DNA of 64,000 bases from Acanthococcus lagerstroemiae (lineage: Eukaryota; Arthropoda; Insecta; Hemiptera; Eriococcidae): positions 41,251,574 through 41,315,573 of the forward strand of contig CM063114.1 of assembly GCA_031841125.1 (NCBI GenBank), in the 5' to 3' direction. Positions 45,592 to 56,257 of the stretch are shown piece by piece. Made by a program: the position numbers and the translations under genes. The notes beneath the pieces are model-generated. The model did no database searches. It saw only the letters and a program-made list of their open reading frames with translations, and had not been told where the DNA came from. Each line of letters starts with the position of its first letter. Within the stretch, counting starts at the first letter, position 1.

Positions 45592-45911
45592 CGACGTCAT
45601 TCATTTGCATCCTGAGCGTTTACAAAATATTTCACGAACAATATTTGCAAATCAAGTTCATCGATTGGGAATGCATAATCAGATAATTCCAAGATATGTT
45701 GAGTCAGGTGGTGTTTTTCAGCCTCTGTGAAATCCCTCGGCTGGCCAACCATCCTCGCTTATCGTTCAGTCGATTCTTAATCGTTGATCGCGGTATCTTG
45801 TAGAATTGTGCTACCTTTTGTTGAGTTAGACGCTTTTGATTCTAGTCGCTATAATAAGCACTCCTCTAATGTTACTGCAGTATAATCCGCGTGCGTACGG
45901 ATTCCGGGCAT
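45592..45911 (-). pseudogene. pogo/Tigger-like transposase N-terminal HTH fragment
   Basis: From an ATG at 45909-45911 (minus strand): MPGIRTHADYTAVTLEECLL, a stop, then in shifted frame RLTQQKVAQFYKIPRSTIKN and RLNDKR, then in another frame MVGQPRDFTEAEKHHLTQHI and LELSDYAFPIDELDL. The K-A--Y-IPRSTI--R block is the psq/pogo-type helix-turn-helix, and GRPR-LTEAEE--L--HI the following CENP-B-like DNA-binding half. The DDE catalytic domain is absent. One stop and at least two frameshifts. The natural start methionine is retained. It directly follows insert C4 on the same strand, without functional link. Confidence 0.75.
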
Positions 45912-46890
45912 CCTCTGATGTACTCTTGGCATTGCTACTAGCTCTGTTCAGGGCATAATTCAAGCCAGAGGCGGACTTAGGTATTTTGTGCCCAAGGCTA
46001 ATGGAAGATTTGCGCCGCTGACCAGAACTTTTTTGGGCAAAAATAGTAAAAAATATTTCGCTAGCGATTTACCTTATTGCACTGAAAAAATGTTTCTTCT
46101 TTATTTTTTTCCTTTTCCTTTTTCTTTTCTTTTTCTTTTCTTGTTCTTTTCTTTTTCTTTTCTCTTTCCTCTTTATTTTTTCTTTTTTTCCCTCCAAAAA
46201 TTTTGCGCCGAGGCTTCAGCCTAGTCAGCTTTATGGAAAATCTGGTTCTGATTCAAGCGTAAATTCTTACAATAATGTGCGCACTGGTTTACTTGTTTTT
46301 GGATTGAAGTATCCCCGCAATTACGAAGATCTAACATACATTCGTGAATTTCAATTCAGTTGTTTTAAATGATTGTAAATAGAAAAGCAATAGTTATCAT
46401 ATTATCTACCACATCATAGACCTGTTCATAATCACTCTTTCGAAGTTCCGGAGGGGGAAAAACTGATATCAAGAAACAACAAACTGCGTAATTCCAGTTT
46501 TGCCATTACACAAACAAAAAAGGTCCATGTTTACAATCAGATAGAAGCTTGAAGCGGTACCTGCACGTGAAGTCTATAATTTCTTCAAACACAAGTTTGC
46601 AGCTTGAGATATGCGTCTTTGAATCTGTTCCGCAAACTTGATGTAAAAGTTACTTCCCAAGGCCAAAGTAACCCCACGTTACAGTTCTATGTATACAAAC
46701 AGGACCATAGAGAGAAACTTGGAGCGCAGGGAAAATTTTTTATGGGGCTCAGTTGGAAAATGACTTTATCAGAACAGAATCACTCGCATTCAGACCTCAG
46801 GGTCAGGGGGATTGAAAAATAAATATTGTTTTTAATATATATCTGGTATTAATTGATTTTCATATATTTTTTGCCTTTTTTGGTATTTTT
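45912..46890. other. Unassigned DNA with a pyrimidine tract
   Basis: A TTCTTTTTCTTTTCTTGTTC-like polypyrimidine tract occupies about 46090-46195. The rest is anonymous. No gene is supported. Confidence 0.35.
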
Positions 46891-47266
46891 CGGTGGGCTT
46901 TCTTCCAAGACCGAAGCCCGGGGGAAATCCCCCCCTCATCAGGCCTGTATACAAATGTATGCTAAAAACAAAAAACAAAAAGCATGATAACCCTGAGAAC
47001 TTTACTCTTCCTACATTGTAAAAATCACAAGAAATAAACAAACGAGATTTTTCCTTGGAAAGGCTACGACTCTTAACACATGAATGTATGTCCTTGGCAT
47101 ATATCTCTGAAATGCATAAACATTCGATTTGTGCTTGTTTATTCACTATAGCAATAAGACAGAACATCGAAATTGATCTCTTAGTGGATTGAAGAACAAA
47201 TAAACAATTCTGTGCAAATTCACCCCTACCAAACACGTGCAATTTCTTTCAGTTTTCACGTATTAC

Positions 47267-47876
47267 TAGGGATGGGATTTTTATGTCATAAAAGTCGTGT
47301 TATATGCGCATAATTTATGTGTGTCGCTGTCTGAAATATGTCAAAAATATTCCTAAAAATCCGACAATATGTCAAAATATGTTCGATAAAAGGGGGGCAG
47401 TATGGGTATTCAGGTTTTTTGAAACGATAGAAACGCAGTTAGGTCACTTTGGAAGTACACTCCTAAATTGTACGCAAAATGTACATTTTTTCACAGTTGC
47501 CATCTAGAGGAATAATTCCGAATAAAATATCGCAGAAAAAAATATCGATTTTTTTTTCTTTCAAGAGCAGATTTCGGCAAAAAGTCAATTTTTCAATTTT
47601 TTTTTTGTCTTTGAAAAAGTGGATTTTCGAGTATTTTGCGAACAATGTCATAAATAATGGAAACAAAAAGGGAAAATATGCTCAAAATATGTCGAAAAAC
47701 GGATAAAAACACCAAAAAAATGTAAATTCATGCTTTTTACGAAAGATATGTAAAAATATGCTTACATAAATTGGGCTCATTTTACTCTGAATTTTATGAT
47801 TCGCAAAGATATTGTAAATATTCCTACCGGCAATCAACCCAAAAAAATATGTAAAAACATAAAAATCCCATCCCTA
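47267..47876. mobile_element. hAT-like nonautonomous element, 610 bp, 20-bp perfect terminal repeats
   Basis: The left end TAGGGATGGGATTTTTATGT is repeated exactly in inverse at the right end (about 47857-47876). The flanks CGTATTAC (47259-47266) and CTCATTAC (47877-47884) agree at 6 of 8 positions, an aged 8-bp duplication. Subterminal AATATGT / ACATATT words recur many times, as transposase-binding repeats often do. No transposase frame. Confidence 0.85.
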
Positions 47877-47966
47877 CTCATTACCTATCTGAAACAATTT
47901 CTGTAATGTAATTTTGATACGCTTTTTGAAGCTCTGTACAAATGATTTGGCAACACTGTCTGGATA

Positions 47967-48059
47967 CCCGATGCGCAATCAGTTACCCTCGAATTACCCT
48001 CAGATTACCCTTGTTTCCCTTTAGTTATCCGGGCATCTTGTGGGATTATGCGTATAGGG
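47967..48059. mobile_element. Miniature element F, copy F2
   Basis: CCCGATGCGCAATCAGTTAC at the left and ATTATGCGTATAGGG at the right, with TTACCCT repeats inside as in F1. Repeat copy G2 shows the uninterrupted site (about 63130). TA flanks both sides. Confidence 0.65.
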
Positions 48060-48259
48060 TATAGGGAGTAACACCGGGTCGACTTTAGACGATAGCTACA
48101 ACGTCCTACATTACAAGTCGCGTATCAGTGCTGCCACACATTCTATTTTTTCCCTCTCACTTGTATGAATTGTGAAAACATACGTGTGCCAAGTTACCCC
48201 GTGGTTGCAAAGCCACCCCGTATTATGGTACCGCAAGCGGCTCATTTAATCAAGAGTGA

Positions 48260-48649
48260 ATCAGTATTGCCATTTGTATGCATTGGTGACCTACGCGACG
48301 TCATGAGGAAATACGGCTATAGTTCAACGTAGGTAATTTCGATCTGTAATTTTGATTGTAGAATTTGACTTCAATCATCTGTTATATCTCAAGAATTTTC
48401 AACTTTCTAGAAATTTTGATTGATGTTTTGGATTTTACATTTCAATTATACTCTAGATTCTAGAACAGATCATAATCTCTGAAATTCACCAACTTGTCTA
48501 TAATTGTAAATTATATCAGGTGTGTGTGTATGGGGAGGAGGAGGTTCAAGAGATTCAATTTCTTTTACATTCTGGTACAGTTTCAAAGATCAGACATTTT
48601 ATTTGAAATCTGGTACAATGTTGGAAAATTTCTTACTGGTACATTTTTC
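48260..48649. other. Unassigned spacer
   Basis: AT-rich. Nothing recognisable. Confidence 0.3.
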
Positions 48650-49545
48650 AACTTCCCAACACCTAGCAGTAGAATTTATTAATTTTTTTTTTCAATTAAA
48701 AAGTATTTGATTTAGAAATTGGCAAATTTTCAAATTTAAAAATAATTTTGTCGACGAAATTTTAGTTGAAATAGTATATTTCAAGTCAAGGAGCGAAAAT
48801 GAGGTTTATCACAAGTTAAATATGTTGCGAGACGAGCCGAAGGCGAGTTGAGCAAATTGAACGAGTCGTGATAAACCTCATTCGTTCCTTGCCTTGGAAG
48901 ATATTTTGTTCTACAAATGCATTGAAATTCGAAAATGCGTTTCCGCTGCCACGCAGGTATCCACAAATTAATAATCGAACAGAAGACGAACGAAAATAGA
49001 GTACGCGTTCGTTGCGAACGTTTCGTATCGTTTCCTTCCAAGTGTACAGAAAAAATTTTATTTTCACTCCTAGTACAGATAAAAACGCGTTATCAGTTCT
49101 GATTGCTGTGATAACGAAATGTCTCTTTCGCTACGGAAAACTGTTACGCGAAAACGCACTGATAACGCGTTTTTATCTGTACTAGGAGTGAAAAGAAAAT
49201 TTTTTCTGTACCCTTGGAAGGAAACGATTCGAAGCATTCGCAAAGAACGCGTACTATTTTCGTTCGTCTTCTGTTCGATTGTTAATTAGTGGATACCTCT
49301 GTGGTAGCGGAAACAAATTTTCGATGCATTTGTAGAACAAAACATCTTCCAAGGCAAGGAGCGAATGAGGTTTATCACGACTCGTTCAATTTGCTCAACT
49401 CGCCTTCGACTCGTCTCGCAACATATTGAACTTGTCGTGATAAATCTCATTTTTGCTCCTTGGCTTGAAATATACTATTGTCTGCAAATTTTCCTTCTTC
49501 ACCCCCCCCCTCACCCCACTGAAAGTCAATTTTCGCTTCTGCCTA
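48650..49545 (+). repeat. Element D copy split by a foldback element
   Basis: Left piece 48650-48769 (TTTCAATTAAAAAGTATTTG, AATTGGCAAATTTTCAAATT). Right piece 49480-49545 (TCTGCAAATTTTCCTTCTTC, CACTGAAAGTCAATTTTCG). In other D copies these are contiguous. Confidence 0.65.
48770..49479. mobile_element. 710-bp foldback element with nested hairpins
   Basis: The two halves are inverted copies of each other from AATAGTATATTTCAAG at the left to CTTGAAATATACTATT at the right. The arms are about 325 bp at roughly 90 percent identity by eye, around a spacer at about 49098-49157. Each arm ends in its own smaller hairpin (48788-48891 and 49355-49461) with CAAGGAGCG--AATGAGGTTT stems. Minus- and plus-strand frames inside are palindrome shadows. 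No transposase. Confidence 0.88.
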
Positions 49546-50024
49546 CGGCTTCAAGGTGACATACTATTTTTTTCACCTAAACAATTACTTACTTCTATCT
49601 AAGTTTACAACAACATGAACATAAGAAAATCTTCATTACTAACCAACACTGCTGACTTATTTAAACAAAATTTTTAGTAAAAAACTTGCTATTTTTAATT
49701 ATTTACCCTCAAATTATGACAATGTAATAAACATCACTGATGCCAAGTGAAGAATATAGATTGAACATTCCTCTTCCAACAAGATGGAAACGAGCGTTGT
49801 AGCTTCATTAGTTCGGCCGCTAGAGCACGTGGTAGTCGAAAAAACATAGGTTATCAAAGTTAGCTCTGAATTATCAATGTTACCCCCGACTATTGGTACC
49901 TCTTGATGCATTTTGTAGTCAAAAGAGACGTGACTTGTCGATAGATTGATATGGATGTTGTAGCTCTTTGGCTCCCGTGCTACACTTACTCATTTCAGTA
50001 ATTCTGACTGTTTAATCTTAATTT
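49546..50024. other. Unassigned spacer
   Basis: Nothing recognisable. A short frame on the minus strand (49714-49911) has no motif. Confidence 0.3.
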
Positions 50025-50674
50025 GAATCAATTAGAACCAAAAGGGGTTAAGTCCATTTTTGTCGTTTTTGCTTTCTTCATGGATTTTGGGGTATTGAAG
50101 TATCGCGGATCTGCTGGTGTGGTCGAAATGTCGTGAAACAGCTGGGAAAGTGCTTTTTGCCAACGTCGCTCTCTTTCATTTTTTTGAAATAAAATTTTTT
50201 CAAAAAATGGATTCTCTCCAGGAATTTTTCGAAAATGGTGTATTTTAGTGTAAAAAATAGAAATAAATAAAAAATCCCAGCCCATCCCCCTCTTTTTGCA
50301 TTTTTATACCTGAAAAGTGCTATTTTCAAAAACAAAATCGCAATTTTCCAATATAGCTTCAGAATTTTTTTTCTTGCAAGCAGGGATTTTGCTCGATTGG
50401 AATGGGGTCCAGACTGAAGTGATCCCTTTATATCTGGCTACAAAAGAAATCGTTCAGAACCAAAAGAGGTTAAGTCCAAAAACTTTGAGCCCCCAGCTTC
50501 GGCCCATCAACATTTTATTCGACGGGACCGAGCTTAAAAGTTGTCTCTTGTAACCCTCTACTTTCACCCTCAAGGACGTATTTCACAATTTTAAAATTTT
50601 CGAATGAAACAGTTTTTTTCGCTCCCGGAAAAGGGCGACTTTTGGACTTAACCCCTTTTGGTTCTAACCGATTC
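50025..50674. mobile_element. Inverted-repeat element with AACCAAAAGGGGTTAAGTCC ends
   Basis: The left terminus (50025-50057), with AACCAAAAGGGGTTAAGTCC, and the right terminus (50643-50674) are inverted repeats of about 32 bp. A third, internal copy of the word (AACCAAAAGAGGTTAAGTCC) lies at about 50459. Internal frames on the minus strand are unrecognised. No clear target duplication. Confidence 0.75.
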
Positions 50675-50714
50675 GTTTTCGATTTTCCGTGGTCGAGAAA
50701 TTTCACTGTCGTTA

Positions 50715-51039
50715 CAGGGACGTATCGATGGGGGTGGGAGCTCCCCTGTAGGAAATTTTTCAGTCAGCCGAAGGTGGGAAGTTTCAGAATTTCGGTAGAG
50801 TTGGAAAAATCCAACAAGTCAAACGTTTAATGTTTTTTTTTTGTTTTTTTTTGTTTGTTTGTTTTTTGGGGTTTGCTTTGATACTTGGGAATTTTGAGTT
50901 GAGAAGTTAGGAAAATCCAACAAGTCAAAAGCTTTTCTTTTCTGGCCTTGACACTTTGGAATTTTGAGTTGAATCAGTTTGGGACTTTCCCTTTCCCCCC
51001 CCCCCCCCCTCCCAGGAAAAACTCTTCGGTACGTCCCTG
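50715..51039. mobile_element. hAT-like element J, stand-alone copy
   Basis: Ends CAGGGACGTATCGA and TTCGGTACGTCCCTG. The flanks TGTCGTTA (50707-50714) and TTTCGTTG (51040-51047) agree at 6 of 8, consistent with an aged 8-bp duplication. The interior (CAACAAGTCAAA, GGGAATTTTGAGTTGA, GGAAAAACTCTTCGG) matches, in inverse orientation, the J segments joined to repeat B at 17.3 and 32.4 kb. A C13 run lies just inside the right end. Confidence 0.75.
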
Positions 51040-51047
51040 TTTCGTTG

Positions 51048-52417
51048 TATTCATATTGGAAATTATCAGGCAGTGGATCAGTACATACTCGTATTTGCAG
51101 ATATCGCTTCAGTGGTTGTCACGGTGAAAACAAACTTTTAATAACAGTAGAAAATCACAAACAATTAAACGTTGAATTTTAAACAAAACTTTAAAAACAA
51201 TGGGGCGAACTTACATAAAGAAAGTGATTTGTTCTACATTGCGATTCACGGACCAGCTATTTCTTGCTATTTTTGTTTCGAATGCACGCCAGATGTCGCA
51301 ATAATGAAAATACTGAACCAAAGACAATCGCATTTTGTCACAACTCTTTCAATTTCCTTTTCTTCGCAGACTCCTGCGTGCAAATAATGCTTCGATAGAA
51401 ATTTTTTCTTTCCGCTGAAATGTAGACCAGCGAGTAATTTTCTCTTCGGCGTTATGCATGTACGGTTATGCAATAAAAATTAGCATTGTGTGTGTTATTA
51501 AAAAAGCAAACAAAGACTCGTATGTGAAATTTCGAGCTCATAGCGGGTTACGGTTCGGGATTTCGTTAGCGTGGTACCATGTCACCGAGGCAGGCACATC
51601 ATCCGGATTCCACAAAATAAAGATGAATGCCTACGCCGGAATTGGAAAGGAATTTTACGAATATCGTTGCTGGAAATCGTATCCAACACGGTGCAGTGAA
51701 ATTTGGAGAAAAATTCGACTGGACATTCTGTCAGTTACGTTCTTTGGACGGAGTCGTAAAATTGTCCGGGCGAAATTTCAGGAAAGTGAGATGCGACAGA
51801 TATTTCATACATCATTTTTGATGGCCGAGCTTTGCGAGAAAATTAAACCTTATTGAATCTGAAAAATGAGGTTGAGTGGAGTTTCACGATACAGTGTTCC
51901 AGGGGACAACCCTTTTCTAGCTTTCAGTCCTATTGTTAGAGATGTACCGAAGGTCAGAACTGCTTTTTAAATAACAACTGGACTGATGGAAAGGTACTGA
52001 GTAGCCATAGAAACTTAACCTTAGGATCATTTGAAATTTAATAATTCTAAGCTCTGCATCAACGAGAAGTAAAACGCATCTACTGTCAAACCACTCTCAA
52101 TTTCGGAAGTTTCCGTAATTTATTAACCTCGGCCGCTGGAAGGTCGCGTACCCCCGCAGAGGAAGTGATAGAAAAAAAAGGGGAACGGATTACCCTGTAA
52201 TCGTCGATGAACCTAAATCTCGGTTTGAGTTATATTTTCACGCCGACCTCGCACGATTAATCATCTAGTCCGTCCACGCTAATATATGGCTGAAAATTAA
52301 TAATTACGTTTAGTATGAAGATCGGTGCCGTATCGTTGGATTAGAAAGTACATTTACTGGAGGATTTAATTAGTAAGAGCCGCGTCTGGCAAACGTTCAC
52401 TTAATTCCGGTATCACG
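51048..52417. other. Unassigned DNA, no repeats seen
   Basis: A 132-codon frame (51458-51856, +) has no recognisable family and no supporting signals. The stretch shares no repeats with the rest of the window, so it may be host sequence. Confidence 0.35.
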
Positions 52418-52671
52418 ACTGGCAGTATATAATACGAAAACACAGTAATTAACAGTACATGATTAGTCCGGTGGACCATGTTAAAACCGAAAAGCGCACT
52501 CGCCTAGCGAAAATGATAGACCGTGGAAGACGAGCAGAAAAATGCTGTCGCCTGCTGGTCGTCTGCTCGTCTGTCAACCGTGCGGTTGCGGTACATGGCT
52601 CACGCAGTGGCGCAGATACTAAGGGGCATGGTACCAAAACGTCCGGCAAGGTTCACAAGCAGTCGATGCAG
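52418..52671 (+). promoter_or_regulatory. Candidate promoter and first exon (tentative)
   Basis: A TATA-like GTATATAATACG at about 52424 is followed about 25-35 bases later by CACAGTAATTAACAGTACAT, then an ATG at 52459. The frame stays open for 78 codons, is rich in K and R (for example KTEKRTRLAKMIDRGRRAEK), and meets a strong splice-donor-like CAG-GTACGTAG at 52669-52678. The upstream 300 bp are non-repetitive. The protein is not recognised. The arrangement could arise by chance. Confidence 0.25.
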
Positions 52672-52699
52672 GTACGTAGAGGAATACAACTTTAAAGGT

Positions 52700-53467
52700 G
52701 GCAGTCCATATGAAGAACAAAATAAGGGTTGGTTTTGAAAAACTGAAAGTCCGAAAAAGAAGTTCTGTAAGGTGATACATTTGAAAGCAATGGACTCATC
52801 GGCAATTACAGTAGGGGACATGGATTACAATATACAATTTATACGTAAGACATATCTTTTACAGGTATCACGTATCACGAGAAATATCAAAAAACAGACA
52901 GTTAATTATCAAACAATTACGACAGCTGATTAGATCCAAATTTTTGAATTCCCGGGTTATCTTTCATAAAATTTAATTTTGGATTTTTAGCATACAGCTG
53001 CTGATTCTTAATTACGAGTAACTAAGTTTGGTAAACTAGTAGTTTTCTTTGTGGATCTACTTACAAGTTAATTTATGTCGTCACTAACTGACCCGCTTCG
53101 CGGCTCATCTAGACCATGGGCTAAAATAAGTCGGCTAAGGAGAACTAGCTAAAGTGAGTTGGGTGAAGTGAGTTAGATCAGGGGTGCTAAAATTAGGAAA
53201 AAAATAGTCCTTATTTCCTCTTGGTGAAGATTTTTTTTCGAATTGTTAAGACGAGACCCCCCCCCCCCCCGATCAATTCCAATAAAATAAATAAAAGTCC
53301 CCGGAAAGTTTTAGCTCAATCGGATGAAAGAAACACCTACCGCAAGCCCTATCCCCCCGTTATCAAAATATACATTGAATTTTGCCTTTCTTCACTAAAT
53401 TGTATTTTTCTCAGCCTGTAATAACGCTCAAAATATAAAGGTACAAGTCCTGGATAGAAGATTTAAA
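52700..53467. other. Unassigned spacer
   Basis: It contains a run of 13 C at about 53259-53271 and local AAGTGAGTTGGGTGAAGTGA repetition (about 53152-53175). No gene. Confidence 0.35.
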
Positions 53468-54578
53468 AGTGGCGTTGTGTCTGGGTGTTCCCTGCACACC
53501 CACTTAATTTTGTCTTACAACAAAAATCCCAGAAACAAGGAAAGATTTAAATTTTGATTAAAATACAAAATATAACCTCAAAAAATTGAAAAATAGCCGG
53601 AATATTTCTCTTTGCGCTTCGCGCAGTTCTCATCTTTGTCACATACTATGGAAATTATGTACGATGTTCACTAGCAATAATGCACACTCTTGTTGGTCAT
53701 GTCGCAGTGGCATTATCTTTGTCACATACTATAGTAATTGCATAGGATGTTCACTAGCAACATTGCACACTCTTGTTGGTGGTCGGTCTTAATGCAGTGG
53801 TGTTATTTTTGTCACACTTACTACGGGAATCGCATAGGATGCTCACTAGCAACATTGCACATTCTTGTTGGTGGTCAGTCTTAATGCAGTGGTGTTATTT
53901 TTGTCACACTTACTACGGGAATCGCATAGGATGCTCACTAGCAACATTGCACATGCTCATTGTTCTTGTTGCAGAGGCGTTATCTTTGTCACATGCTATG
54001 GGAATCGCATAGGATGTTCACTAGCAACATTGCACATTCTTGTTGGTCTTACTGCAGTGGCGTTATTTTTGTCTCACTTACTATGGGAATCGCGTAGGAT
54101 GCTCACTAGCAACATTGCACACGCTCATCTTCCTTGTAGTGGCGTTGTCTTTGTCACATACTGTGGGAATCATGTAGTGTGTTCACTAGCAACATTGCAC
54201 ACTCTCGTTGGTCTTGTTGCAGTGGCATTATCTTTGTCACACTTACTATGAGAATCGCGTAGGATGTTCACTAGCAACATTGCACACTCTTGTCGGCCTT
54301 GTCGCAGTGGCGTTTGCAACGAAGACCACAAAGAGTGAAGCGGAGACTTCGTTAATTTAAATGGCAGGGTGTTCACCAACAAAAATGAACGTTCTGTAAG
54401 CGCGTGCGCATGTTATGTGGTGAGTGGGTGGATGCAACTTCATTCTTCATTGACACTCATTATTTATACATACTGATACTGATCATAAGTTTTTGATACT
54501 ACTGATTTTTTGTGGAGGGAAGGGAAGGCACAGACCCGCCAGTTAAACACCTAGGAAAGAGCACCATGCGACGCCACT
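53468..54578 (+). mobile_element. Minisatellite-bearing element H, copy H1
   Basis: The left end AGTGGCGTTGTGTCTGGGTG and the right end CACCATGCGACGCCACT are imperfect inverted repeats (CAGTGGCGT-type). The left flank (GTCTTACAACAAAAATCCCA) and right flank (GACCACAAAGAGTGAAGCGG, TACTGATACTGATCATAAGT) are shared with copy H2 at 60113-61000. Between them lies a tandem array (next feature). The plus-strand frames 53586-54251 encode only the repeat (for example FVTYYSN, SLATLHTLVG) and are not evidence for a gene. Confidence 0.8.
53620..54315 (+). repeat. Minisatellite, eight units of about 82-95 bp
   Basis: Each unit contains TCACTAGCAACATTGCACA, then a CTCTTGTTGGTC-like piece, GCAGTGGCGTTA and TCTTTGTCACA-TACTATGGG. 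Eight CACTAGCAA-AT-GCAC cores are visible between 53668 and 54290. Unit length varies through small insertions. The second array, in copy H2, has four cores. Confidence 0.85.
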
Positions 54579-54990
54579 GAGATTTAATATTCTTTGGCTC
54601 CACATTTGGTTTCGAGTAGATGACTCCTGTAAGGAAGGATTTGACAGATTCGAAATGAGTCCAAAAGTTTTTAATTCTTTTTCTCGATATTGGATTTGAT
54701 TTCTAGGTTTTTGGGGTCGATGAATCTGTTTATGGGATGGGTTTTCGGTTTTCATCCCTTAGGGTGTTACTAGAAGAGGCTGGACTCCATCGTTGTTTTC
54801 CCTTCATGATGGTCGGGGGCGTAGTCAAGGATAGACCTTGGAAAGCCAGGCCTACCAAAAGTGAGAAAAAAAACCAGTCAGTCAGGTTAATCGGTTAATC
54901 AGTCAGTCAACTACCCAAAAATACGTGTCGTGTAACACTTTATATGCTTTCGTACCCTAATAAAAAATGAAGAACTAAATCATACGGACT
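54579..54990. other. Unassigned spacer
   Basis: It contains AGTCAGTCAGGTTAATCGGT and TTAATCAGTCAGTCAA, a short local repetition (about 54885-54910). No gene. Confidence 0.3.
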
Positions 54991-55200
54991 GGCTTCCACT
55001 GAATTTGTGTCGGGGGAGCGTTAGGTTTTTCGTTAGGTTTTTCGCTCAAATATACCCAGTAGTAAAAGCATATATAAAATGCTAAAATAAATTTCCATGG
55101 AAATGTCAACCACTAAATTCGTATCGGGGGAGCGGGGAGCATTAGGTTTTTCGTTAGGATTTTCGTTACGGTTTTGCTCAAGTATACCTATTCACCCCCC
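54991..55200. repeat. Diverged tandem duplication, period about 120 bp
   Basis: CCACTGAATTTGTGTCGGGG, then AGCGTTAGGTTTTTCGTTAG and CTCAAATATACC, recurs as CCACTAAATTCGTATCGGGG, AGCATTAGGTTTTTCGTTAG and CTCAAGTATACC. Non-coding. Confidence 0.7.
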
Positions 55201-55770
55201 CCCCCAATAGGAATGAGTAATTACGCTACTGCGCAATGCAGGTAAATATGATAATCTCATTAATTGTTTTTATGAAAGCTCACACAAAAACATAAATTCA
55301 CATGAGTGGTGTCTAAGCGATGGAGGTAGTGGGGACGAAAAAGTTCTCAGGAATGGATACGCCCGGTTGTAGTGGAACAGTCGAGGGGTAAATATCACCC
55401 TTTTTGTAATACTCGGTAACTCGGAAGTCCTGAGAAAATGTCTAAAATTGTGTGTTTTCATCCAAAAGGTCAATGTGAATGGGTGGCAGTCTGCCGGGTT
55501 ATTTTGAACCCCCGTTTTACATTTATAGAATACGAAAATATTGCACGAGATTTTTCTGTGAAGAGTCTGACGGGCTTCAATTTTTGTATTTGGGTAATTC
55601 TCAGAAAAGTGCGATAGTTTGCGTGTCAGCTATTTTCTCAGCATTATACTATTTTCAGAAAATTAAAAATAATAGATTGGTATGTTTATGATTTTTTCTG
55701 CTCGGCGCAATTGTGTAGAACCCCATACCCCTCCCCCCTTTAGCGGAAAATGAGCTCAAAGGGCAAAAAC
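55201..55770. other. Unassigned spacer
   Basis: Nothing recognisable beyond a C12 run at about 55195-55206. Confidence 0.3.
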
Positions 55771-56257
55771 TTCCATCAACGTGGACGAGGCTAGTATTTC
55801 TTGAAATCATTATTCATTTTTCACCCTATGCAGAACGAATATTTTTTTGAAATTAAAGGCCAAAGTTCTCCTCAACCCATCATACACGTTGACATGCATT
55901 TGAGCGGCCTTTAGTACATTTAAAGGTCGCCTCAAAAGCCATGAAGGTTTATGGCTGGTGTAAATTCCATCTCCGTGGTCATTTTTTCGTTCTTACGCAT
56001 GGCCACCCTGATTCCATATCTAATGTTCGAAACTGGCTGCTTAGCTCAAATCTGTGTCGAGAACTTCGAGCCATGATCGAATTCAACGTCGGAGTGAGTT
56101 AACTTGTCCACAACTAATTATCTGTGAAAATGAGCGCATTTACAGTTCTGCATATCTATCACCGTGGCTTATCAGTTCTTTCCAGCAATTTTCGCTGTCA
56201 ACCTGAAAATGCGAAAGAAAACTGTTAAATGTAAGTATAAAAGAAATATATAGGCGA

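Larger units (their letters stand above)
46900..48246 (-). repeat. Dispersed repeat family G, copy G1, carrying two insertions
   Basis: Minus-strand blocks match 63000-63410: ACTTGGCACACGTATGTTTT, GAGCTTCAAAAAGCGTATCA and TTTGCACAGAATTGTTTATT. In one frame both copies encode FAQNCLF-LQ, but neighbouring residues are not conserved, so coding potential is unclear. The unit is split by miniature element F2 (47967-48059) and a hAT element (47267-47876), both absent from copy G2. The 136-codon frame at 46832-47242 lies in this unit and is not recognised. Confidence 0.65.

Noticed and set aside
48781..49067. Two overlapping minus-strand open frames of more than 80 codons
   Set aside because: They lie in one arm of the foldback element and have mirror images in the other arm.
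51458..51856. 132-codon open frame as a possible host gene
   Set aside because: No recognisable motif, no promoter or splice support, and it overlaps a second frame of similar length.
53586..54251. Plus-strand open frames with repeated SLATLHTLVG
   Set aside because: They translate the minisatellite. Unit lengths are not multiples of three and there is no coding constraint.
53620..54315. Regular repeats with spacers, CRISPR-like at first sight
   Set aside because: Units are 82-95 bp with similarity across the whole unit, in a eukaryotic transposon setting. No cas genes.
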